DNA of 64,000 nucleotides from Flavivirga amylovorans. Its GTDB lineage: Bacteria; Bacteroidota; Bacteroidia; Flavobacteriales; Flavobacteriaceae. Positions 54,010 to 63,400 of this stretch are shown one piece after another. Every line of letters begins with the position of its first letter. Positions within the stretch are counted from its first letter, which is position 1. A model generated the notes under the pieces. That model was given only the letters and a program-made list of their open reading frames with translations, had not been told where the DNA came from and ran no database searches. The stretch lies in NCBI RefSeq assembly GCF_030540875.1, contig NZ_JAUOEM010000003.1:248001-312000 (forward strand), written 5' to 3'. Made by a program: the position numbers and the translations under genes.

Positions 54010-54657
54010 ATGGAAAAAGATTTAAGCAATTATAGAAAATCTTACGAGAAGCACGAATTACTTTTAAAAGATGTTCCAGAAAATCCAATGGAATTATTCC
54101 AAAAATGGTTTCATGAAGTAGATGAATTCTTTGTAGAAGATGAAACTAATGCTATGACAGTTTCTACAATTGGTTTAGATGGTTTTCCAAAGAATAGAGT
54201 TGTCCTGCTTAAGCGTTTTACTTATGAAGGCTTTATTTTTTATACAAATTATAACAGTGAAAAAGGGAAAGCGATAACTCAAAACCCAAATGTATGTTTA
54301 TCCTTTTTTTGGCATGGTGCAGAACGTCAGATTATTATTAAAGGGAAAGCGGAAAAGATTGCTGAGAATTTAAGTGATGGCTACTTTGAGTCTAGACCTA
54401 GAGGAAGTCAATTGGGTGCTATTGTTTCAAATCAAAGTGAGGTTATAGAGAGTAGGGATACTATTGAAAAAAGACTTTCGGAATTAGAGAATGAGTTTGA
54501 AGGTAAAGAAATACCAAGACCTGATAATTGGGGTGGATATATTATTAAGCCTGTAGAAATTGAGTTCTGGCAAGGTCGCCCAAATCGATTACATGATAGA
54601 ATAAGATTTATACTACAAAAAGATTATAGTTGGAAAGTTGATCGGTTATCTCCTTAA
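54010..54657 (+). CDS. pdxH: pyridoxamine 5'-phosphate oxidase
   Basis: FMN-dependent oxidase forming pyridoxal 5'-phosphate from PNP or PMP. The 215-residue protein has the family motifs NAMTVSTIGLDGFPKNRVVL, FIFYTNYNSEKG, FFWHGAERQIIIKGKAEKI, FESRPRGSQLGAIVSNQS and the C-terminal IEFWQGRPNRLHDRIRF, including the PLP- and FMN-contacting Arg/His residues. Length and C-terminus (WKVDRLSP) are canonical. Monocistronic; the start lies at the edge of the duplicated block. Confidence 0.97.
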   Translation: MEKDLSNYRKSYEKHELLLKDVPENPMELFQKWFHEVDEFFVEDETNAMTVSTIGLDGFPKNRVVLLKRFTYEGFIFYTNYNSEKGKAITQNPNVCLSFFWHGAERQIIIKGKAEKIAENLSDGYFESRPRGSQLGAIVSNQSEVIESRDTIEKRLSELENEFEGKEIPRPDNWGGYIIKPVEIEFWQGRPNRLHDRIRFILQKDYSWKVDRLSP

Positions 54658-54696
54658 ACAATCGCTGAAAATCATATTATTTTTATTACAAAATGT

Positions 54697-54706
54697 ATTT
54701 CGTCGA
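54697..54706 (+). promoter_or_regulatory. ATTTCGTCGA motif upstream of the CAP-domain lipoprotein gene
   Basis: ATTTCGTCGA followed by TCAAAAGCATT lies 115 bases before the start at 54822; third occurrence of the core seen at 15586 and 20632. Candidate operator only. Confidence 0.3.
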
Positions 54707-54821
54707 TCAAAAGCATTATTATACGATAAAATACGTGTTTTTAATCGATTTTAACATTTAATTAACATTTACTTCAGAGTAGGCTGCTAATTTTACATCA
54801 CCTAATCTAAATTACCTACTT

Positions 54822-55319
54822 ATGAAGTCATTAATTAAACTACCATTATTGGTATTGTTTGCTGGGTTGACACTTTCTTCTTGTTCAACAGACAGCATTG
54901 ATGATAAGGCAGATGCTATTGAATTAAGCCTTATCGAGCAAGAAGCAAAAGACATTGAAATAGAAATACTTAAACTTATTAATGATTATAGAGTATCATT
55001 AGATTTAAATGCTTTAAAAGATATGTCCTTAGTTAAATCTGTGGCATTTAGCCATACAGACTATATGGTGGATAATAATAAAGTATCACATGATAACTTT
55101 TTTACACGTAGCAATTACTTAAAGTCGAACGCTGGCGCAGAAAAAGTATCTGAAAATGTAGCTTACGGATATAGTTCTGCAGAAACGGTTGTTAAAGCTT
55201 GGATTAAAAGTGAAGGACATAGAGGAACTATTGAAGGCGATTTTACAAACTTTGATATTTCAGCAGAGAAGAATGAAAAAGGAAGATGGTATTTTACTAA
55301 CATCTTTATTAAAAAATAA
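54822..55319 (+). CDS. CAP-domain lipoprotein
   Basis: A 165-residue lipoprotein (lipobox LSSC in LLVLFAGLTLSSCSTDS) with a CAP/SCP-PR1 domain at about residues 45-165. The domain core has IEILKLINDYRVSLDLNAL, SVAFSHTDYMVDNNKVSHDNF, the cavity motif SENVAYG, SAETVVKAWIKSEGHRG and the terminal WYFTNIFIKK. CAP-cavity His and Glu residues appear conserved. Bacterial CAP proteins are extracytoplasmic; functions range from lipid binding to proteolysis and are unknown here. Confidence 0.87.
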   Translation: MKSLIKLPLLVLFAGLTLSSCSTDSIDDKADAIELSLIEQEAKDIEIEILKLINDYRVSLDLNALKDMSLVKSVAFSHTDYMVDNNKVSHDNFFTRSNYLKSNAGAEKVSENVAYGYSSAETVVKAWIKSEGHRGTIEGDFTNFDISAEKNEKGRWYFTNIFIKK

Positions 55320-55464
55320 GATTGCTTTTTAATAGCAATTAAAACATAACCTAATTTAATGTACTAATTTTTAGCGAAATTTGCATGGTTAATTCATGCG
55401 ATGTAAAATTAAATAGGTTATTTATTGATAACTTAATTGTTATTGAATTTAGCTTTAGGTAAAA

Positions 55465-55492
55465 AACCCTCTCAGTTTATGGGAGGGTTTTT
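55465..55492 (+). terminator. terminator on the plus strand after the CAP gene
   Basis: AAAACCCTC (about 55465-55473) pairs with GAGGGTTTTT (about 55483-55492). It ends the transcript of the CAP gene about 145 bases after its stop. Confidence 0.78.
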
Positions 55493-55516
55493 GTTTTCTA
55501 TATGTTGTCTTATGGT

Positions 55517-55558
55517 ATGAAAAACCATCGAAAAGTAAAACACTCTTGATGGTTTTTA
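55517..55558 (-). terminator. terminator of the adhesin-PorP-OmpA operon
   Basis: AAAACCATC (about 55520-55528) pairs with GATGGTTTTT (about 55548-55557) around a loop of about 19 bases; A-rich on the left side gives a T-tail on the minus strand. It lies 23 bases beyond the stop of the last OmpA-family gene. Confidence 0.72.
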
Positions 55559-55580
55559 ATTATTATTGAATTTGCTTAAA

Positions 55581-57509
55581 TTATTCCATCTTTACTACAA
55601 TAAACTGTGTACGTCTGTTTTCTTGATGTTGTTCTTCTGTACAATTAACAGTGCCATCACACTCGTTAGCTAACTTTTGCTTACCATAACCTTTGTGTTC
55701 GGTAATTCTAGATGGATCTACACCTTTTTCTACTAAATATTTGTATGTGGCATTTGCTCTATCTATAGATAGTCTATTATTGTATTCTGATGAACCTCTG
55801 GAATCTGTATGCGATTCTATTTTAATTACCATGCTTGGATAAGTGTTCATCATTAAGTTAACTATTCTATCTAATTCTACAGTGCCATCTCTTCTAATAT
55901 CAAACTTATTGAAGTCAAAGTAAATAGGGTAGAGCTCCGTAATTGGAGTTACCTTTTTTACAATATGATTTAGATTAAAGTCTGCAGTTATACTTGTAAC
56001 TTTATTTTCTACGCCTTTAGAGGTAACATGTCTAGTATCTTCTATATAATCATCTTTTTTGATGTTTACAATATAGTCCGCATCTCTATCTATGTTTATT
56101 TCATAGTATCCGTCTTCATCTGTCTTCAAAAGAGCTATTTGTTTATTATCACTATCAAGTAGTGTAACAATGGCATTAGGTACAGGCTCATTTGTAATGA
56201 CGTCTGTAATGATTCCTTCTATTTTTAATTGAGGGATTCTGTCATAAGCGTAAATATCGTCACCTCCAGCACCACCGTTTCTATTAGATGCAAAATAGCC
56301 AGACAGTCCATCTTCATTCATAAAAAATGAGAAATCATCTTTACTAGAGTTTACCGGAACTCCAAGGTTTAAAACACTGATAATATTATTGTTTTTATCT
56401 GAAACAGTTCCAAAAATATCTAAAAGACCTAATCCTGGATGGCCGTCGGAAGCAAAGAAAAGAACACCTTCATTGTTAATAAATGGAAACCGTTCGTTTT
56501 TATCTGTATTAACCACATTTCCTAAATTCTGAGGGGTGCCAAAAGTACCATCATTATTTATATCTACATGATAAATATCTGTACCTCCAAAACCATCAGG
56601 CATGTTAGAAGCAAAATACAACTTCGTTCCATCATTATTTAATGCTGGATGCCCATTAGAAAAATCATCACTATTAAAAGGAAGTTCTTGAATGTTTGTC
56701 CACTCATCTTCAATTAAAGAGGCTTTGTAAATTTTAAGGTTTGTCATGCCTTCTTCATCTTTTCCTAGAATATTTTTATTAAAATTATTTCTAGAGAAAT
56801 ATATGGTGTTACCATCTTTTGTTATCGTAATTGGGCCTTCGTGGTAAATAGAATTTATATCGCCTTTAAGTTTAGATTTGTGATCAATAACAACAGTGCT
56901 ATCATTAGCCTTTTTGTTAGTAACATATATGTCTAAAAAAGGTTCTTCATTCCAACCGTATATATGCTTAGTTGAAACTCCAGTATTTCTGGAAGACGCA
57001 AAGTAAATATTACCATTATGCTCGTAAGCTCCAAAATCGCTATATTTTGAATTGAAATTAACATCGGTTAAAAAATATTGCTGTTTTGCATTAAAAATAG
57101 AATTAATGAAATCAGAGTCTTTTAAATACCTCTCTTCATTGATGTCTCCACCAGCTTTTTTAAAGCGTCTCATCCAAACACGAGATTCTTTATAGTCTTT
57201 AATACCTCTTAACGCTTGAGCGTAATTGTAATAATATGCTATAGGAACATTAGGTTGTTCTACTGCTTTTCTATAATAAACCACTGCGCTGTCTGGATTC
57301 CTCAAGAAAGCATAGCTATCTGCTAATTGTCTTGTTGCATAGTCAGCATTAAAGTCCTTTTCTATAAGATTATGATAAACTTGGGCAGCATTAACAAACG
57401 AAAATTTGTTAAACAGATTATCTGCCTTTTTTTGAGAACCATATTGTGCAAGAGCTGAAAAGCTCAATAGCAATATAATATTTGTTAAAATATAATTTTT
57501 TAATCTCAT
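55581..57509 (-). CDS. PorE-like OmpA-family protein, copy 2
   Basis: A 642-residue exported protein (signal RLKNYILTNIILLLSFSALA, then QYGSQKKADNLF). Domains: TPR-like helices (about 25-120; AQVYHNLIEKDFNADYATRQ), a PD40/WD40-like beta-propeller (about 145-415; NDGTKLYFASNMPDGFGGTD), a carboxypeptidase-regulatory-like beta-sandwich (about 425-505; IEGIITDVITNEPVPNAIV) and a C-terminal OmpA peptidoglycan-binding domain (about 525-642; IYFDFNKFDIRRDG, IESHTDSRGSSEYN, ENRRTQFIVV). This is the layout of Porphyromonas PorE, a type IX secretion component that links PorP to peptidoglycan. Last gene of the cassette; strongly similar to its neighbour. Confidence 0.9.
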   Translation of the reverse strand: MRLKNYILTNIILLLSFSALAQYGSQKKADNLFNKFSFVNAAQVYHNLIEKDFNADYATRQLADSYAFLRNPDSAVVYYRKAVEQPNVPIAYYYNYAQALRGIKDYKESRVWMRRFKKAGGDINEERYLKDSDFINSIFNAKQQYFLTDVNFNSKYSDFGAYEHNGNIYFASSRNTGVSTKHIYGWNEEPFLDIYVTNKKANDSTVVIDHKSKLKGDINSIYHEGPITITKDGNTIYFSRNNFNKNILGKDEEGMTNLKIYKASLIEDEWTNIQELPFNSDDFSNGHPALNNDGTKLYFASNMPDGFGGTDIYHVDINNDGTFGTPQNLGNVVNTDKNERFPFINNEGVLFFASDGHPGLGLLDIFGTVSDKNNNIISVLNLGVPVNSSKDDFSFFMNEDGLSGYFASNRNGGAGGDDIYAYDRIPQLKIEGIITDVITNEPVPNAIVTLLDSDNKQIALLKTDEDGYYEINIDRDADYIVNIKKDDYIEDTRHVTSKGVENKVTSITADFNLNHIVKKVTPITELYPIYFDFNKFDIRRDGTVELDRIVNLMMNTYPSMVIKIESHTDSRGSSEYNNRLSIDRANATYKYLVEKGVDPSRITEHKGYGKQKLANECDGTVNCTEEQHQENRRTQFIVVKME

Positions 57510-57595
57510 GGGGTCATTAGTTTTAATTAAAAACCTATACTATAAGTGATAGCTTTTGTTTATTTAAACTCGGTCGGTCAATGCCAAGTTGTTTG

Positions 57596-59512
57596 TTATT
57601 CCATCTTTACAACTATAAATTGAGTACGTCTGTTTAATTGATGGTCTTTTTCTTCACAATCCTCACCATCTTCACAACCATTGGTTAATCTACGTTCACC
57701 AAAACCTTGGTGCTCAGTAATTCTTTCAGGAGCAATACCTTTAGAAATTAAATATTCGTAAGTTGAATTTGCTCGATCTATAGATAATTTATCATTGTAT
57801 GTTAGATTACCTCTTGAATCGGTATGAGATTCAATTCGAATGACCATATCCGGATAATCGTTTTGCATTAGACTAACTATTTTATCTAGTTCTAAGGCAG
57901 CATCTTTTCTAATATTATACTGATTGAAATCAAAATAAATCGTGTTCAATTCGGCAAGCTTTATAACATTTGGAGTTGGATTCAACAATAAATTAGCTGT
58001 AATAGTAGTAAGCTCAGTTTGAATGTTTTTTGATGTAAACTCTCTGTAATCGTCTATATATTTATCTTGATTGGCAACAATTTTATAGTCTTGGTTTCTA
58101 TCTATGTTTATTTGATAATAGCCATTTTCATCTGTTTTCATGTAGGCAATTTGGTTGCCTTTATCATCATATAATTTAATTATAGAATTTGGTACTGGAT
58201 TTGTATTAATAGCATCAGTTACCACACCTTCTACATGTAAAACAGGCTTTCTGTGGTATGCGTAAATATCATCATCTCCACGTCCTCCTTTTCTGTTTGA
58301 TGCAAAATATCCTGTGATACCGTTTTCATTCATTGTAAATGAAAAATCATCTTTATTGGAGTTTACTGGAACTCCCAAATTTATAACATCTACAATCCCA
58401 CCGTCTTCATCTTTAATCGTTCCGAAAATATCATATAAACCTAAACCAGGGTGTCCATCTGATGAGAAGAATAAAACCCCTTCATTATTAATAAAAGGAA
58501 AGCCTTCAGAACTTTCTGTGTTTACAACATTACCTATATTTTGAGGTTCTCCTAGCGTCCCATCAATATTAATATCTACTACATAGATATCTGAACCACC
58601 ATAGCCACCTGGTCTGTCTGATGAAAAGTATAGTTTAGTCTCATCAACATTTAAAGCAGCATGTTGTGTAGAAAAATCATCACTATTTATTGAAAGGTCT
58701 TCTATATTTGTCCATATACTATCTTGCAATGTTGCTCTGTATATTTTCATGTTTGTTAACCCTTTTTTGTCCTTTTTTTCAATATCTTCTGTGAAGTTAT
58801 TTCTAGAAAAGTACATGGTATGACCGTTTTTCGTAATGGTTACTGGTCCGTCATGATAAATAGAATTTACATCGCCTTTTACTTTAGCCGTATGGTCTAC
58901 ATTTTTTTTAGTTCCAACGTCTGCGACATAAATATCTAAAAAGGGTTGTTCATTCCAACCATATAGACGTTTTATAGAAACACCTTCATCTCGGGTAGAG
59001 GCAAAATATACCTTACCATTTCGTTCAAAAGCTCCAAAGTCACTAAACTTTGAGTTGAAACGAATTCTGTCTAAAAAGTATTGTTGTTTAGCACCAAAGA
59101 CACTGGTAATAAAGTTTACATCTTTTGAAAAGTCATTAGAATTTACGACACCTCCAGAATCTTTAAAACGCTGTAACCAAACTTGAGAGTCGTCATATTT
59201 TTTCATCCCACGCAGTGATTGTGCATATTTATAGTAATACTCAATAGGCACATTTTTTTGTTTAACAACATTTTTATAAAACCTTGAAGCATTTCTAGGG
59301 TCTCTTAAAAAAGCGTAGCAATCTGCTAATTGACGAGTTGCATAGTCTTTGTTATAATTATTTTGAATAAGCTCTCTATAAACTTTAGCAGCTTTTACAA
59401 AAGAGAATTTATTGAATAATGTATCGGCTCTTTTCTGTTTTCCTTGTTGAGAAAGAGCAGAAAAGCTTAACATTAGAGCGATACAGACTAATATGTAATT
59501 TTTAGTTTTCAT
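57596..59512 (-). CDS. PorE-like OmpA-family protein, copy 1
   Basis: A 638-residue protein with the same signal/TPR/propeller/CRD/OmpA layout as its neighbour: signal MKTKNYILVCIALMLSFSALS, TPR-like KVYRELIQNNYNKDYATRQ, propeller repeats such as NVDETKLYFSSDRPGGYGG, CRD VEGVVTDAINTNPVPNSII, and OmpA domain IYFDFNQYNIRKDA with IESHTDSRGNLTYNDKLS. The Asp and Arg residues that contact diaminopimelate are in place (HTDSRG, NRRTQF). It follows PorP/SprF by 13 bases and precedes copy 2 by 86 bases, so all are probably one transcript. Confidence 0.9.
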   Translation of the reverse strand: MKTKNYILVCIALMLSFSALSQQGKQKRADTLFNKFSFVKAAKVYRELIQNNYNKDYATRQLADCYAFLRDPRNASRFYKNVVKQKNVPIEYYYKYAQSLRGMKKYDDSQVWLQRFKDSGGVVNSNDFSKDVNFITSVFGAKQQYFLDRIRFNSKFSDFGAFERNGKVYFASTRDEGVSIKRLYGWNEQPFLDIYVADVGTKKNVDHTAKVKGDVNSIYHDGPVTITKNGHTMYFSRNNFTEDIEKKDKKGLTNMKIYRATLQDSIWTNIEDLSINSDDFSTQHAALNVDETKLYFSSDRPGGYGGSDIYVVDINIDGTLGEPQNIGNVVNTESSEGFPFINNEGVLFFSSDGHPGLGLYDIFGTIKDEDGGIVDVINLGVPVNSNKDDFSFTMNENGITGYFASNRKGGRGDDDIYAYHRKPVLHVEGVVTDAINTNPVPNSIIKLYDDKGNQIAYMKTDENGYYQINIDRNQDYKIVANQDKYIDDYREFTSKNIQTELTTITANLLLNPTPNVIKLAELNTIYFDFNQYNIRKDAALELDKIVSLMQNDYPDMVIRIESHTDSRGNLTYNDKLSIDRANSTYEYLISKGIAPERITEHQGFGERRLTNGCEDGEDCEEKDHQLNRRTQFIVVKME

Positions 59513-59525
59513 GTAAAAAATCTTA

Positions 59526-60452
59526 TTAGAAATATCTAGGTGATTTTAATTTTGAGCTTAAGAATTTAAACTCATACATAAGTAATATTTCGTGAGTTCC
59601 TGTAGTATATCTGGCTATGTCGGAAATTGGTTTTTCGTAAGCATAACCTACTCGTAGTTGTCTTGAAACTTGAAAGTCTACTATACCGCCAATAGCAGCA
59701 GTTTGTTCATTGATTCTGTAAGACCCACCTAGCCAAAATTTCTCTTTAAATAAGAAATTAGCCGTAATATCATATGATATTGGAGCCCCATTGGTCGCTT
59801 TTATTAAACCAGCCGGTTTGAATTTAAAGTTCTTGCTTAGATCTATAACACCACCAAGCGTAAAATAGTAACTTACACGTTCTAAAGCTTTGTAGTCTCC
59901 TTGGCTATTTTCATCCGTGTTTAATATTCTAGGTGCAGATAGTCCTGCATAAAATCTGTTGGTATGGTAATATACACCAGCACCAAAATTAGGAGCCCAA
60001 CGATTTTCTGTTCCACTAAAAAATGGATCTGTAACAATGGATGGATCATTTATAAAATCCTGATCAAAACTATAAAGAGTTGCTCCACCCTTTACACCAA
60101 ATGCCAATTTTCCGGTTTTTCCTGTAGGGATCGTATATGAAAAGTCTCCATAAAGGTATGAGTAGTTTTGTGGGCCTAAATCATCTTCGATAAAAGATAA
60201 ACCTAAACCGATTCTATCGTTTCTAAGCGGCGTATGTATAGAAAGTGTTTGTGTTATTGGACCTCCTTTAAAACCAACCCATTGGCTTCTATGTAATCCA
60301 ACTATACTTAATGCTTCTCGACTACCCGCATAAGCTGGATTTATTGAGATTGTATTGTACATGTACTGTGTGAATTGCGGTAATTGTTGTGCAATTCCAA
60401 CCGTACAGCTTAACAATGCAATAGCGATTATATTATATTTTATAAGTTTCAT
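59526..60452 (-). CDS. PorP/SprF-family type IX secretion protein
   Basis: A 308-residue outer-membrane beta-barrel protein of the PorP/SprF family. After the signal peptide (IIAIALLSCTVGIAQQ) come QLPQFTQYMYNTISINPAYA and GSREALSIVGLHRSQWVGF, the hallmark opening of the family; the rest is amphipathic strands ending in YEFKFLSSKLKSPRYF. SprF of Flavobacterium johnsoniae is needed to deliver the adhesin SprB, and paralogues each sit next to their own type B substrate. Here it starts 11 bases after the giant adhesin stop, which fits that pairing. Confidence 0.92.
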   Translation of the reverse strand: MKLIKYNIIAIALLSCTVGIAQQLPQFTQYMYNTISINPAYAGSREALSIVGLHRSQWVGFKGGPITQTLSIHTPLRNDRIGLGLSFIEDDLGPQNYSYLYGDFSYTIPTGKTGKLAFGVKGGATLYSFDQDFINDPSIVTDPFFSGTENRWAPNFGAGVYYHTNRFYAGLSAPRILNTDENSQGDYKALERVSYYFTLGGVIDLSKNFKFKPAGLIKATNGAPISYDITANFLFKEKFWLGGSYRINEQTAAIGGIVDFQVSRQLRVGYAYEKPISDIARYTTGTHEILLMYEFKFLSSKLKSPRYF

Positions 60453-60463
60453 AGGTTATGTTT

Positions 60464-63400
60464 TTATTTGGTTCCTAAATAAACAGGTCCTGTAATAGGA
60501 TTCAATCCACTATCTTTTAAAGTTATTATATAATAATACGTCCCATTTGGTACTTGACCAGCACCACCTATAGATGATTTATGTGCTGTACCTTCCCAAC
60601 TACCGGCTGGGGGGCTATTGTATTGATCGAACTCTTTTGTAAGAGGATAGGCATTAGATTCGAAAACTAAAGCACCCCAACGATTAAATATTTTTATTTC
60701 GGCAGTGAATCCGCATAAATCAATACCAGAGATATAGAAAAAGTCATTTTTTAAATCACCATTAGGAGTTACAGCTTTAGAGATTGTGATATCGTTCTCA
60801 CCACAAGGTAATACCACACAATCTGCATGTACGTTCATGATAACCTCAGTAATGCTTATACAGCCATTGTCTGTAGTTGTATATCTGAACCTATAATCAA
60901 TTCCACCACTTTCTGGTAAGAAGTCAGCGCTTAATTCAAGATTTGAAGGATCGAATATACTACCGTTTAGTGTTGCAACTGGATCACCTTCCAATAATTC
61001 CCAAGTACCATTCGTATTGAGGTCACTAGGTAATAAATTATTCATATTAATAGCACCTTCATCATAACACCAGTCTGGAGCAGATAAATCTGTAATAATT
61101 TCATCAAGTGCTACTTGAAGTGTTTGTGTATAGGTTTCTTCATTATTACATTCGTCTCTTACTATCCAAGTTCTAACAATTTCATAGTCGGCAAATACAT
61201 TTTCCTGATATGAGTTTGTTTCATTGAATAGAACTGTAATATTAGTTGAACAGTTATCTGTAAAAGTTAATTCTGGTGCGTCTGGTATATCGGTGCAACT
61301 AACATTTAAAACGTCTTCAAAAGTTGATGCAGGTACAGGAGCTTTAGTATCTTGTACTGTAATAACTTGTGTGTGTGTTGTTATTAATCCACATTCATCA
61401 GTAGCTGTCCATGTGCGAGCTATTGTATAATTGTTAGGGCAATCTCCATCTGTTCTAGCATCTGTAACAATTACAGTAGCAGTGCCACAATTATCTGTAG
61501 CTGTTAATGTTTCTGCATTTGGTATCGCATCACATTCTGCTGTTATATTAGCTTGAGGAAGTGTTACTTGCTCAAATACTGGAGGTGTTTTGTCTTCAAC
61601 TATAATTGTTTGGATGTGTGTATTCGTTAAACCACACTGATCAGTAGCTGTATATGTACGTCTAATAGTAAAGTTATTAGCACAATTTCCATCAATTCTT
61701 TCATCTTCTACAGTAACGGTAGCAGTACCACAATTATCTGTAGCATCCAAATCTTCCGGAACTGGTACATTACTACCGCATTCTATTGCGATGTTTCCAG
61801 GAAGTGTTGTTTGAACAAATTCTGGAGCAGTAGTATCTGATGTAGATATTGTTTGATCTGCAGTTATTTCATTTCCACACGCATCTACAGCTTTCCATGT
61901 ACGAGTAATTGTAAAAGTACCAGGACATGATCCGTCTGCTCTAACATCACTAAAAGTGATTGTTGGATTTGCATCACAATTATCTGTAGCTGTAGCTGAA
62001 CCAAAAGCTATTGGTGATAAGTCATCACTACATTCCGCAGTTTGATTGGCTGGTAATGTAAGTACAGGGGGTGTATTGTCTGTAACTGTAACAGTTTGAG
62101 TGTGTGTTGTAACAATTCCACAAATATTAGTAGCCGTCCAAGTTCTTAAAAGAGAATATCTATTTGGACAGTCACCATCTGTTCTTGCTTCAGTAAAAGC
62201 CACATCAATGTTACCACAAGAATTTGATGCTGTAAGAATCTCTGCAGGAGCTAATAAATCACATTCTACTGTTAGATCAGCAGGCAATGTACTTTGATCA
62301 AAAACAGCTGAAGTTGGTTGTGTAAATGTATATGTTGCAGTTTGAGTCGTAATTCCACATAAATCTTCTACAGTCCAGGTAATAGTAATTGCTCCACCAG
62401 TGCAAAAGTCAATAGATTGATTAAGAAAATCACTAGTCACCGTTGGAGAACATCCTCCAAGTATACTACCACTAATTGTATTAGTCTGATTTGAAACCCA
62501 TGTAGCTATATCTGAATCTAAATTCGCTTGAGAAGCAACAAGGTCTGTTGTGCCAAATTCACATGCATCAGAAGAGTCATCTGTAGGGTTGGTATATGTA
62601 ACTACCGTAGGTATAGTTAATGAATATGTAGCTGTAGGTGTTATAGTTTCACAAATATCATCAATAGTCCAAGTAACCGTAAGGTTACCTCCTGTACATA
62701 AATCAATAGATTGATTTGTAAAATCATTACTTACAGTAGGAGATCCTCCAGTTAGACTACCTGTAATTACAGCAGTTTGAGCAGTAACCCAAGCAGCAAT
62801 GTCAGCATCAAGATTAGCTTGAGCGACCGTAGGATCATCATTATCGAAATCACAAGAATTAGCTGTGTTTCCAGATGGATTCGTGAAACTGATTCCATCC
62901 GGCTGAGTAAATGTATAATTAGCTGATACATTAATAGTTTGACAAAGATCTGTAATTGTCCAAGTAATTGTTATTGAACCTGAATTACAAAATGTAATAG
63001 ATTGATTTGTAAAATCACTTGTAACAACAGGAGCACATCCGTTAGTAATACTTCCATCAATAATAGCCGTTTGAGCAGCAACCCATGCAGCAATATCAGC
63101 ATCAAGATTAGCTTGAGCGATAGTAGCATCTGGATCATCAAATTCTGCAGCTATTGAAGTATCATTAGCAGGATTGGTAAATGAGATATCTGTCGGTGCT
63201 GTTAAATTAAAATCAGCAGTAATAGTATTAATTGTTTCGCAAAAATCTGTGATCGTCCAAGTAACCGTCGTTGTGCCACCATCACATAAAACAGGAGCAG
63301 ACACTGAAGCACTGTTATTGGAAAGAACAGGTGTACAACCATTGGTAGGAGCAATAGCAGCAGATTGAGCGATAACCCAATTATCAAATGCTGTATTTAC

